Shown: positions 1-6,329 of the stretch, piece after piece
How the letters are laid out: each line of letters opens with the position of its first letter
How positions within the stretch are numbered: position 1 is the stretch's first letter
Source of the DNA: DASCNA01 sp036011305
GTDB taxonomy: Bacteria > Verrucomicrobiota > Lentisphaeria > Victivallales > GWF2-38-69
Assembly: GCA_036011305.1 (NCBI GenBank)
Contig: DASCNA010000032.1
Span: 1-14,344 of the forward strand
Reading direction: 5' to 3'
Length of the DNA: 14,344 nt
Program-made: the position numbers and the translations under genes
The notes under the pieces: model-generated
Database searches by the model: none
The model's input: the letters and a program-made list of their open reading frames with translations, nothing else
Told to the model about the DNA's origin: nothing

Positions 1-57
1 GTTGAACAAAATAAACAGCTGATTCAGGATTTAGTTGGTTCGAGCTGCGAAACTTAA
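1..57 (+). CDS. 3' end of an unidentified protein (partial)
   Basis: Frame 1 is open from the first base to a TAA at 55-57 and encodes 18 residues, VEQNKQLIQDLVGSSCET. The other two plus frames close within the first 22 bases. The polar, helix-like composition and normal codon use suggest the true C-terminus of a gene that begins left of the window. It is too short to name, and an 18-codon open frame could arise by chance. Confidence 0.4.
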   Translation, partial: VEQNKQLIQDLVGSSCET

Positions 58-278
58 ATGAAAAGCGGTTCCTGAGAATGGAATTATCGGATTAACAGTT
101 TCTCGATGTCCTTTTTTTGTATACACAAAATACCAAATCCACTTTTCATAATACTTATCTGTGAATGGAATAAATAAAACCAATATATTTCAAGCAAGAC
201 TCGTGTATTGCAGAATAAAGATATTTGAAAAATACAGATAGATGAATATAAGTTTAACTGTATAAATGAAGTATATAA
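58..278. other. Intergenic region, no gene seen
   Basis: This AT-rich stretch separates two convergent genes, the partial plus-strand gene and the minus-strand small cysteine protein. A T-run at 112-118 follows only weak pairing (TTCC/GGAA near 70-84), so I do not call a terminator. No open frame of useful length, tRNA or repeat was seen. Confidence 0.5.
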
Positions 279-488
279 TTAATAGTTACGTCTTCTTTTT
301 TTAATTGAATCACTTACGCGTTTAGCTATCTGGTTATGGCAGATCAAGCAAACTGGATAACTGTTGTCTTCTTCTTCATTAACTTTAATTTCATATTTTG
401 GAAAAGAATCTGTCCCACAGATTTCACAATTGAAATTAATCTCTTCTACTTTGACAATATCGATCTTGGAGATCTTATCAATATTCAT
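279..488 (-). CDS. Small four-cysteine, probably zinc-binding protein
   Basis: This 69-residue protein is not recognised as a named family. Cysteines are arranged as C21-x2-C24, then 22 residues, then C47-x2-C50-H51, which is the layout of a small zinc ribbon or treble-clef finger. The tail is strongly basic (KKRRR near residues 63-67), so binding to nucleic acid is possible but is only inference. There is no signal peptide, so it is probably cytoplasmic. The start is supported by an AGAGGA Shine-Dalgarno sequence six bases before the ATG and by a promoter-like sequence about 40 bp upstream. It stands alone between a partial plus-strand gene and pgm, which is transcribed in the opposite direction. 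The fragment resembles the metal-binding core of an HNH-type protein, but no HNH catalytic motif is visible. Confidence 0.7.
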   Translation of the reverse strand: MNIDKISKIDIVKVEEINFNCEICGTDSFPKYEIKVNEEEDNSYPVCLICHNQIAKRVSDSIKKRRRNY

Positions 489-527
489 AATTTATCCTCT
501 ACGTTATTTCCTAGTACGCGAACTTAT

Positions 528-555
528 AGTATAGCAGTATTTTTAGAATATTCAA
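528..555 (-). promoter_or_regulatory. Sigma70-like promoter for the small cysteine protein
   Basis: Read on the minus strand, TTGAAT (550-555) and TATACT (528-533) are separated by 16 bp. Transcription would start near 521, leaving a leader of about 30 nt that carries the Shine-Dalgarno sequence of the 279-488 gene. Confidence 0.45.
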
Positions 556-601
556 ATCTAGTTGATTTTTTAAGATACGCTTTATTAAGATGATAGGAAT
601 T

Positions 602-630
602 TTTATACCAAATTAAGGATGTTTTATAAT
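602..630 (+). promoter_or_regulatory. Candidate promoter for pgm
   Basis: TTTATA (602-607) and a perfect TATAAT (625-630) lie 17 bp apart, which would give a leader of roughly 145 nt before pgm. A second candidate closer to the gene is TTACAA (682-687), 18 bp, TATACT (706-711). AT-rich DNA yields such matches easily, so the choice between them is open. I saw no riboswitch-like structure in the leader. Confidence 0.35.
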
Positions 631-782
631 ATAACGGGAAAACTGTTTTACGTGAATTTTATGAGTAAATATTTTTGAAACTTACAAATCAAAATAAATG
701 CTTGATATACTATTTTACACATTTAAATTAAATATAGTTAATTTGTTCAAAATTATAAAATCTATATGCGGAGAAAAGAAAT

Positions 783-2435
783 ATGTCTTTAAGTGAACTC
801 GCAGGAAAGCCGGCTCCTAAATCTATATTGACAAATATTCCTAAATTGATCAGTGCTTATTATTCAATTAAACCAGACCCTGAAAATGTAGATCAGAATG
901 TTTCATTTGGCACTTCTGGGCATAGAGGTTCTTCTTTTAACGGAACTTTTAATGAAGACCATATTTTAGCCACTACTCAGGCAATATGTTATTATAGAAA
1001 AAAAACCGGAATAGAAGGGCCTTTGTTTATTGGTATTGATACACATGCTTTATCAGAACCTGCATTCATAACAGCATTAGAGGTTCTTGCTGCTAATGAA
1101 ATAGTTACTATGATACAGGGAGATGGCGGATATACACCTACCCCTTCAGTTTCACATGCGATACTTGCCTACAATAGAAACAGAGAAAGTGGTTTTGCTG
1201 ATGGTATTGTAGTAACATCTTCACATAACCCTCCTGATAATGGCGGTTTTAAATACAATCCAACAAATGGTGGACCTGCAGATACAAATATTACACAATG
1301 GGTTGCAGATAAAGCTAATGAACTTCTAAAGAACGGCAATAAAGAAGTAAAAAGAATCCCATATGAAAAGGCATTAAAAGTTTCAACTACTCACAAAATT
1401 GATTTTCTAATGCCTTATGTAGAGGATTTGAAAAATATTCTTGATATGGATGCTATAAAATCTGCTAACTTAAAACTTTGTGCTGATGCATTAGGTGGAT
1501 CAGGATTAGGTTATTGGGAACCTATCGCTGAACATTACGGATTGAATATTGAGTTGAGAAACTCCTATCCTGATCCCACATTCAGCTTCATGAATGTTGA
1601 CAGGGATGGAAAAATCCGTATGGATTGTTCATCTCCTTATGCAATGGAAGGTTTGATTGATTTAAAAAATAAATATGATGTTGCTTTTGCTAATGATCCT
1701 GATTTTGACAGGCATGGTATTGTAACTAGAAGTGCAGGTTTAATGAATCCTAACCACTATCTTGCAGTTGCTATTTCATATCTTTTTCAGAATAGAGAAG
1801 GATGGCGGAAAGATGCTGCGATAGGTAAAACTTTAGTAAGTAGCTCAATGATTGATAGGGTTGCTGCAGATATTGGAAGAAAGCTTGCTGAGGTACCTGT
1901 TGGTTTTAAATGGTTTGTAGACGGATTAATCGACGGTTCATTTGGCTTTGGAGGCGAAGAGAGTGCCGGAGCATCATTCTTAAGAAAAAATGGAAAAGTA
2001 TGGACGACTGATAAAGACGGTATGATTCTTGCTCTATTAGCTGCAGAAATCACTGCAAAAACAGAAAAAGACCCAGGAGAACACTACAAAGAGTTAACAG
2101 AGAAGTTTGGCGCACCTGTTTATGAACGTATTGATGCACCTGCTAATAAACAGCAGAAGAATATTCTTAAAAAATTATCTCCTGATCAGATTTCTGTTTC
2201 AGATGTGGCCGGGGAAAAAATAATTGCTACTTTAACCAAAGCTCCCGGTAATAATGCTGAAATAGGCGGTTTGAAAGTTGTTGCTGAGAATGGCTGGTTC
2301 GCTGCACGCCCTTCCGGTACTGAAGATGTCTATAAAATTTATGCTGAAAGCTTCAAAGGAGAAGGCCACCTGAAGAAAATTCAGGCAGAAGCTCAGGAAA
2401 TTGTCAGTGATACGTTTAAAGCTGCAGGAGTATAG
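783..2435 (+). CDS. pgm: Phosphoglucomutase, alpha-D-glucose-phosphate specific
   Basis: This cytoplasmic enzyme interconverts glucose 1-phosphate and glucose 6-phosphate, linking glycolysis to glycogen and sugar-nucleotide synthesis. The 550 residues match the E. coli Pgm type (about 546) from end to end. Visible motifs in order are FGTSGHRGS (42-50), the phosphoserine loop TSSHNPP with the likely catalytic Ser147, the metal loop DPDFDRHG with Asp305, Asp307 and Asp309, the sugar-binding GEES (391-394), and the phosphate-binding RPSGTE (509-514). All key residues are intact. The ATG start is preceded by GGAG at 770-773, nine bases upstream, and the N-terminus aligns with the family. The gene stands alone: it ends in a strong terminator and faces dnaG. 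Family similarity is recalled, not computed, but the identification is secure. Confidence 0.97.
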   Translation: MSLSELAGKPAPKSILTNIPKLISAYYSIKPDPENVDQNVSFGTSGHRGSSFNGTFNEDHILATTQAICYYRKKTGIEGPLFIGIDTHALSEPAFITALEVLAANEIVTMIQGDGGYTPTPSVSHAILAYNRNRESGFADGIVVTSSHNPPDNGGFKYNPTNGGPADTNITQWVADKANELLKNGNKEVKRIPYEKALKVSTTHKIDFLMPYVEDLKNILDMDAIKSANLKLCADALGGSGLGYWEPIAEHYGLNIELRNSYPDPTFSFMNVDRDGKIRMDCSSPYAMEGLIDLKNKYDVAFANDPDFDRHGIVTRSAGLMNPNHYLAVAISYLFQNREGWRKDAAIGKTLVSSSMIDRVAADIGRKLAEVPVGFKWFVDGLIDGSFGFGGEESAGASFLRKNGKVWTTDKDGMILALLAAEITAKTEKDPGEHYKELTEKFGAPVYERIDAPANKQQKNILKKLSPDQISVSDVAGEKIIATLTKAPGNNAEIGGLKVVAENGWFAARPSGTEDVYKIYAESFKGEGHLKKIQAEAQEIVSDTFKAAGV

Positions 2436-2451
2436 AGTCTACTATTACATG

Positions 2452-2488
2452 ATGCATTCCGGATTATTCATTCGGGATGCATTTTTTT
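2452..2488 (+). terminator. Rho-independent terminator of pgm
   Basis: The arm ATGCATTCCG (2452-2461) pairs with CGGGATGCAT (2473-2482), with one G-U pair. The hairpin is followed by seven T (2482-2488) and lies 16 bp after the pgm stop. The reverse strand has no T-run on its far side, so it should stop pgm but not clearly dnaG. Confidence 0.9.
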
Positions 2489-2494
2489 AACTTA

Positions 2495-4312
2495 CTACAG
2501 CGAGAGAAGTTTTCTTTTTTCTTTTTGCAGGTTAGTTATTTTTGCAAACATTTCTTTTTTTTGAGCAGTGTCTTTTACACTTTTTAATTTTAGAAAAAGA
2601 GAATCAGTCAAATTTTTATTATGCTGTAATTTTATTGAACGGATACAGTCATTTACAGCTTTATTTTTATTAAAATTTTTAGAGTAGTCAGGATCAGATG
2701 TCAATGCCCTTGATAATTCACTGTCGGGATACTCATTCAGCAGATTTGATAATTCATTAGTAATATTCTCCCATTCTCCATTAACTGTTAGAGAGATCGT
2801 TAAGTTAAGTGCTTTCCCAATAATAGAATTACTTATTAATTCCACAGGCAGTTCTTCGTCAAGTTTTCTGCCGACAGTACCGTCTATAATTGAAAGCTCC
2901 AGAAGAGTTCTTTCCGCTTCAGATATTATCGGGTTAATTTTTTCATCAAAAATAGCAGTATTATTCGTGTTTTCTTTAAGGTGGTTGCAGTTATTCTTAT
3001 TGTATATTTTTTTCAGCTCTGTAAGAACAAGTTTTTCCTGTATGTTTAACTTGTCTGCTAAAATGGATGCATACGAAGTCCTAATAATATTACTTTTAAT
3101 TTTTGATAATTTGTCAATAATATTTTTTGCTATTTCATTTTTCACGTAAGGAGAAGTTAAATCTTTATCTTTACTTGCCAATGTTAGTAAAAAATCTAAA
3201 AAATCTAAAGAGTTATTTATAAATCCAACAAGAGTCTCTTTGCCGAATTTGTTAAAAATGGAATCTGGATCCTGTTTGTCGGGAAGTTTTACAATTTTTA
3301 TATCGAACTCGTGTTCCAAAAGAATATCTATGGCTTTTAATGTAGCATTTATGCCTGCAGTGTCAGCATCAAAACAAATATAAATTTTATCTGTATATCT
3401 TTTTAATATTTGTGCTTGTTCATCAGTGAATGCTGTTCCCTGAGGAGCAACTGTATTGTCAAAACCTGTTCTATGAAATGCAATTGTATCTATTTGGCCT
3501 TCACATAAAACAACATATCCTTTTTCCTTTATGCCGTTTTTTGCTAGAGGGAGTGCGTATAAAATTCTACTTTTTTTAAATATTTTTGTTTCCGGACTGT
3601 TTATATATTTCCCGCCCTTTGGATTTTCTTCTATTGTTCTGGAACTGAATGCTACTATGTCGCCTCGATCATTCCATATAGGAAATATTATTCTGTTTCT
3701 GAATCGATCATAAATTCTAGTTGATTTTTCATTCTCAACTGCAAGGCCTGAATGAATGATATTATTTACAGTGTAATTTTTACTCTTTAGAAAGTTTATA
3801 GTGGAATCCCATGCATTAGGAGCAAATCCAATTTTGAATTTGTTTATTACATCTTTTGTAATATTTCTATCATATAAATATTTAAGTCCTTCTTTTCCTA
3901 TTTCATTGAATAGTACTTCTGAATACCACTTTGATACAGTTTTGTGTAGAGAGTATAGCTTTTCCCTTTGATTAGCAGTTTTCTTATATTCTTCATTCTT
4001 AACTGGATCATAATTTTCCGGAATAAAAATTCCACATCTCGAAGCAAGTATTCTAGCAGCTTCCGGGAAATCTACACTTTCTTTTTCCATAATGAAAGTA
4101 AAAACATTTCCACCTTTGCCACAGCCGAAGCAGTGAAAAGTTTGTCTTTCGGGAGAAACAATAAACGAGGGAGTTTTTTCGTTATGAAAAGGACAGAGAG
4201 CTTTATATCTGTTCCCATTTTTTTTAAGAGGAATATAGTTTGAAATAATATCATGAATATCGCATCTCGATCTAATATCATTAATTATTTCTTCAGGTAT
4301 ATAATGGCTCAT
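2495..4312 (-). CDS. dnaG: DNA primase
   Basis: This primase makes the RNA primers for replication and works with the DnaB helicase at the fork. Its 605 residues are a normal length. The N-terminal CHC2-type zinc ribbon is complete (C40-P-F-H43, C61-F-G-C64, followed by GKGGNVF). The catalytic core contains FRNRIIFPI (204-212), the TOPRIM acidic residues E271 (EGQID, usually EGYMD) and D315/D317 (CFDADTAG), and DPD at 348-350. The C-terminal third is poorly conserved, as expected for the helicase-binding domain. The ATG fits the family N-terminus, but no Shine-Dalgarno sequence precedes it. The neighbours are unusual: rpsU and rpoD, often linked to dnaG, are absent. Instead a TPR lipoprotein gene lies 105 bp upstream on the same strand, and pgm converges downstream. 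Confidence 0.97.
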   Translation of the reverse strand: MSHYIPEEIINDIRSRCDIHDIISNYIPLKKNGNRYKALCPFHNEKTPSFIVSPERQTFHCFGCGKGGNVFTFIMEKESVDFPEAARILASRCGIFIPENYDPVKNEEYKKTANQREKLYSLHKTVSKWYSEVLFNEIGKEGLKYLYDRNITKDVINKFKIGFAPNAWDSTINFLKSKNYTVNNIIHSGLAVENEKSTRIYDRFRNRIIFPIWNDRGDIVAFSSRTIEENPKGGKYINSPETKIFKKSRILYALPLAKNGIKEKGYVVLCEGQIDTIAFHRTGFDNTVAPQGTAFTDEQAQILKRYTDKIYICFDADTAGINATLKAIDILLEHEFDIKIVKLPDKQDPDSIFNKFGKETLVGFINNSLDFLDFLLTLASKDKDLTSPYVKNEIAKNIIDKLSKIKSNIIRTSYASILADKLNIQEKLVLTELKKIYNKNNCNHLKENTNNTAIFDEKINPIISEAERTLLELSIIDGTVGRKLDEELPVELISNSIIGKALNLTISLTVNGEWENITNELSNLLNEYPDSELSRALTSDPDYSKNFNKNKAVNDCIRSIKLQHNKNLTDSLFLKLKSVKDTAQKKEMFAKITNLQKEKRKLLSL

Positions 4313-4417
4313 AATAGATGTTATTTTAATTTTAAACTTACGATTTTAAATTATAAATGCCAAATATGATATCACTATTATATAATTATGAAATCAGTAG
4401 TTTGAGATCTAACTTTA

Positions 4418-5212
4418 TTAAGAGTTTTTAGCCAATTCTTTTAAGCGATTACTGAACTCTTTTCTCTTTGTATCATAGATGGAATTATCCAGGGACAATG
4501 AAATAAATTTTCTATAAAAATATTTAGCTTTTTTGGGTTGATTCAGATATTTGTCACAAAATATTCCGAGATTTGCTATTATGAAAGGATTTTCTGGAGA
4601 TATTTTATAAGCTTTGATCAAATATTTAATTGCTTCACTGTAATTCTTAGTTTCTGCATAGTATACACCCATATTGTTATAAAGCTCAGGCTTATTTTTA
4701 AACTGGGCTGTTTTTGATATTTTTAGAAATAATTTTTCTGTGTTTTGGGCATGAAGTTTTGCAGAACACTGTGCAAATAATATTAAAGTATTTATATCAC
4801 TGGGTTTTAAATTATAAGCATTTGCCAAATGGTCATAAGCTCCTTCATAGTCCTTCTTTGTATAAAGTAGTTTTCCTAAAGAGAGTTGTGCAAGAAAATT
4901 TTTGGGCTGGGTTGCAACTATTTTCTTCAGGTTCTTAATTGCTTCGTCTTTATTTCCCGTATTTTCTAGGGCTATAGAATACATTACTTGTGCATCTATG
5001 TTGTTTGGATCAGTTTTAGTTGCAAGTTTAGCATAGCTTAGTGCTTCTTCCCAATTACCATTATTGAGGGCAATATTGACAGATTTATTTAATACTGCAT
5101 CGGAGTTCTTAATATTTTTACCGCACCCTGAAAGGAGAGATAGAATTGCGATGCCTAAGCATATTATTCCGGTTATATAAAATCTTTTAGATAAAAAGAT
5201 CGAATCTTGCAT
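4418..5212 (-). CDS. TPR-repeat lipoprotein
   Basis: This 264-residue protein has a basic start (KR at 9-10), a hydrophobic segment (about 11-28) and the lipobox LLSGC with Cys30, so it should be exported and lipid-anchored. Gly follows the Cys, so there is no Asp retention signal and outer-membrane sorting is possible. Residues about 44-245 form roughly six tetratricopeptide repeats; clear copies lie near 74-103 (ALENTGNKDEAIKNL) and 176-206 (NNMGVYYAETKNYSEAIKYL). TPRs bind partner proteins, and the partner here is unknown. GAGGAA nine bases before the ATG supports the start. It lies 105 bp upstream of dnaG on the same strand and could be co-transcribed with it, as no terminator separates them. 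It could be a PilW-like or general outer-membrane assembly lipoprotein, but nothing here decides. Confidence 0.9.
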   Translation of the reverse strand: MQDSIFLSKRFYITGIICLGIAILSLLSGCGKNIKNSDAVLNKSVNIALNNGNWEEALSYAKLATKTDPNNIDAQVMYSIALENTGNKDEAIKNLKKIVATQPKNFLAQLSLGKLLYTKKDYEGAYDHLANAYNLKPSDINTLILFAQCSAKLHAQNTEKLFLKISKTAQFKNKPELYNNMGVYYAETKNYSEAIKYLIKAYKISPENPFIIANLGIFCDKYLNQPKKAKYFYRKFISLSLDNSIYDTKRKEFSNRLKELAKNS

Positions 5213-5508
5213 AATGAATTATTCCTCAGTCATTTTATTATTTTATAGGTAATGTTTAATATATTTGAGTCACTATATATGTCTATGTAAAATAGGTTTT
5301 TTATTGCAGTAAATGTTTGCCTGACCAACTGCCTGATGCTTTTATTATGCCATTATGTATTATTGATGCCTGTTTTTCAATACCTTCTGTGCTTTGTTCA
5401 ACTCATTTATATAATATTATATATTTTCTTTTTAGTTTATAAAAATAAAATACTACTTGTTTTTTTAAAGATCATAGTTATATTTTATTTCTGTTTTTAA
5501 CTTGTTGC
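5213..5508. other. Divergent intergenic region, TPR lipoprotein and tRNA-Glu
   Basis: About 296 bp of AT-rich DNA between the minus-strand lipoprotein gene and the plus-strand tRNA. It should hold promoters for both directions. The tRNA candidate is listed separately, and I found no convincing minus-strand promoter. No ORF, strong hairpin or repeat was seen. Confidence 0.5.
5457..5484 (+). promoter_or_regulatory. Candidate promoter for tRNA-Glu
   Basis: TTGTTT (5457-5462) and TATATT (5479-5484) are 16 bp apart. The predicted start near 5491 would leave a leader of about 18 nt, which is reasonable for a single tRNA transcript. The matches are imperfect. Confidence 0.35.
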
Positions 5509-5584
<76 letters not shown>

Positions 5585-5727
5585 TTTTTTGTTTCTTCTA
5601 GACATTTTTATTATAAAATTTTCCTGCAATATCATATTGACTTTAGTAAACTTTCCCGTTTTGACTGTATCTTCTCTTCCAATAATCGTTTTTTAAAAAA
5701 AAGTTTTAAAAAAAAGATAATATAATA

Positions 5728-5755
5728 TTTACATGATTACCTTTCTACTTATAAT
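5728..5755 (+). promoter_or_regulatory. Strong sigma70-like promoter for the small lipoprotein
   Basis: TTTACA (5728-5733, five of six consensus bases) and a perfect TATAAT (5750-5755) are 16 bp apart. Initiation near 5762 gives a leader of about 50 nt to the GTG start at 5814. Long A-tracts just upstream (5693-5716) could act as an UP-like element. Confidence 0.6.
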
Positions 5756-5813
5756 TGGTGGTGAAATTTCGGTTTAAAAAAATTTTATATTCAATAATTT
5801 AAAAGGAGATCAT

Positions 5814-6167
5814 GTGAAGAATGTATTATTAGTTCTTGTTGGATTGTGTGTTGTATTTTTAATTTCTGGATGCACAACATCAAGCGTTGATTGTGATTTC
5901 AATGGAATGACTACCACAAATGGAAAAGCAATTGCTCATGTAAACACCACAAGTGTTGCTATTACACTTTTCGGGGAAGTACCACTTGGCGGAGATCCTA
6001 ACCTGAAACATACATTTAGTGCATTTATAACTGAAGCAAGGAGATTGAAAGCTACTAAAGTTAGAATAGTTAACAGTAGTATTGAAAAAGGCTGGGCTAA
6101 TTTTATACCAATAACATGGATTTTTGTTCCTGTAGTTTCTACTGTATCAGGAGATATCTACCAATAA
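5814..6167 (+). CDS. Small lipoprotein of unknown function, GTG start
   Basis: This 117-residue exported protein has a hydrophobic signal (residues 4-17) and the lipobox LISGC with Cys20, followed by Thr, so it is probably sorted to the outer membrane. The mature part contains a G-x-V-P-L-G-G-D turn (55-61), then a helix ending A-R-R-L-K-A-T-K-V (75-83), and a hydrophobic C-terminus. This resembles small bacterial lipoproteins with a 'LGATKV' motif, perhaps TRL-like ones, but I cannot assign a family. The start is GTG: AAGGAG at 5803-5808 is ideally placed, and the overlapping ATG at 5812 runs straight into TGA. It has its own promoter and terminator, between a tRNA gene and the giant coiled-coil gene. 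Confidence 0.88.
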   Translation: MKNVLLVLVGLCVVFLISGCTTSSVDCDFNGMTTTNGKAIAHVNTTSVAITLFGEVPLGGDPNLKHTFSAFITEARRLKATKVRIVNSSIEKGWANFIPITWIFVPVVSTVSGDIYQ

Positions 6168-6195
6168 CTTTTCATAACTGGTGTATTAATATAAT

Positions 6196-6226
6196 AACCT
6201 CCATAAGCATTCATATGGAGGTTTTT
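6196..6226 (+). terminator. Rho-independent terminator of the small lipoprotein gene
   Basis: A perfect 10-bp stem, AACCTCCATA (6196-6205) with TATGGAGGTT (6214-6223), encloses an 8-nt loop and ends in TTTTTCTTCT. It lies 28 bp after the stop codon and insulates the next gene from read-through. Confidence 0.92.
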
Positions 6227-6253
6227 CTTCTGAGTCTTTTTGTTTTTATAATA

Positions 6254-6282
6254 TTGTTATTAATAGCTGAATATTATATAAT
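6254..6282 (+). promoter_or_regulatory. Promoter for the giant coiled-coil gene
   Basis: TTGTTA (6254-6259) and a perfect TATAAT (6277-6282) sit exactly 17 bp apart, between the preceding terminator and the ATG at 6330. Initiation near 6289 gives a leader of about 40 nt. No Shine-Dalgarno sequence is visible in that leader. Confidence 0.6.
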
Positions 6283-6329
6283 TAGACTTATCAGAAGATA
6301 ACGTTTGTACCATTGTGTAAATTAGTTTT

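Noticed and set aside
336..593. An 85-residue plus-strand ORF opposite the small cysteine protein
   Set aside because: It has no ribosome site and overlaps the opposite gene and its promoter. The minus-strand frame has the cysteine motif and a good Shine-Dalgarno sequence.
4313..4417. Promoter for dnaG
   Set aside because: TATAAT-like sequences occur on the minus strand, but none has a reasonable -35 at 16-18 bp, so I did not list one.
5690..5716. Tandem A-tracts upstream of the small lipoprotein as a terminator or origin element
   Set aside because: No GC-containing stem or iteron is present. They are more simply a promoter-upstream A-tract.
6215..6301. A 28-residue hydrophobic small ORF (MEVFLLSLFVF...) just before the giant gene
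   Set aside because: Its ATG lies in the 3' arm of the terminator hairpin, it has no ribosome site, and its body holds the -35/-10 promoter of the giant gene. Hydrophobic frames arise easily in T-rich DNA.
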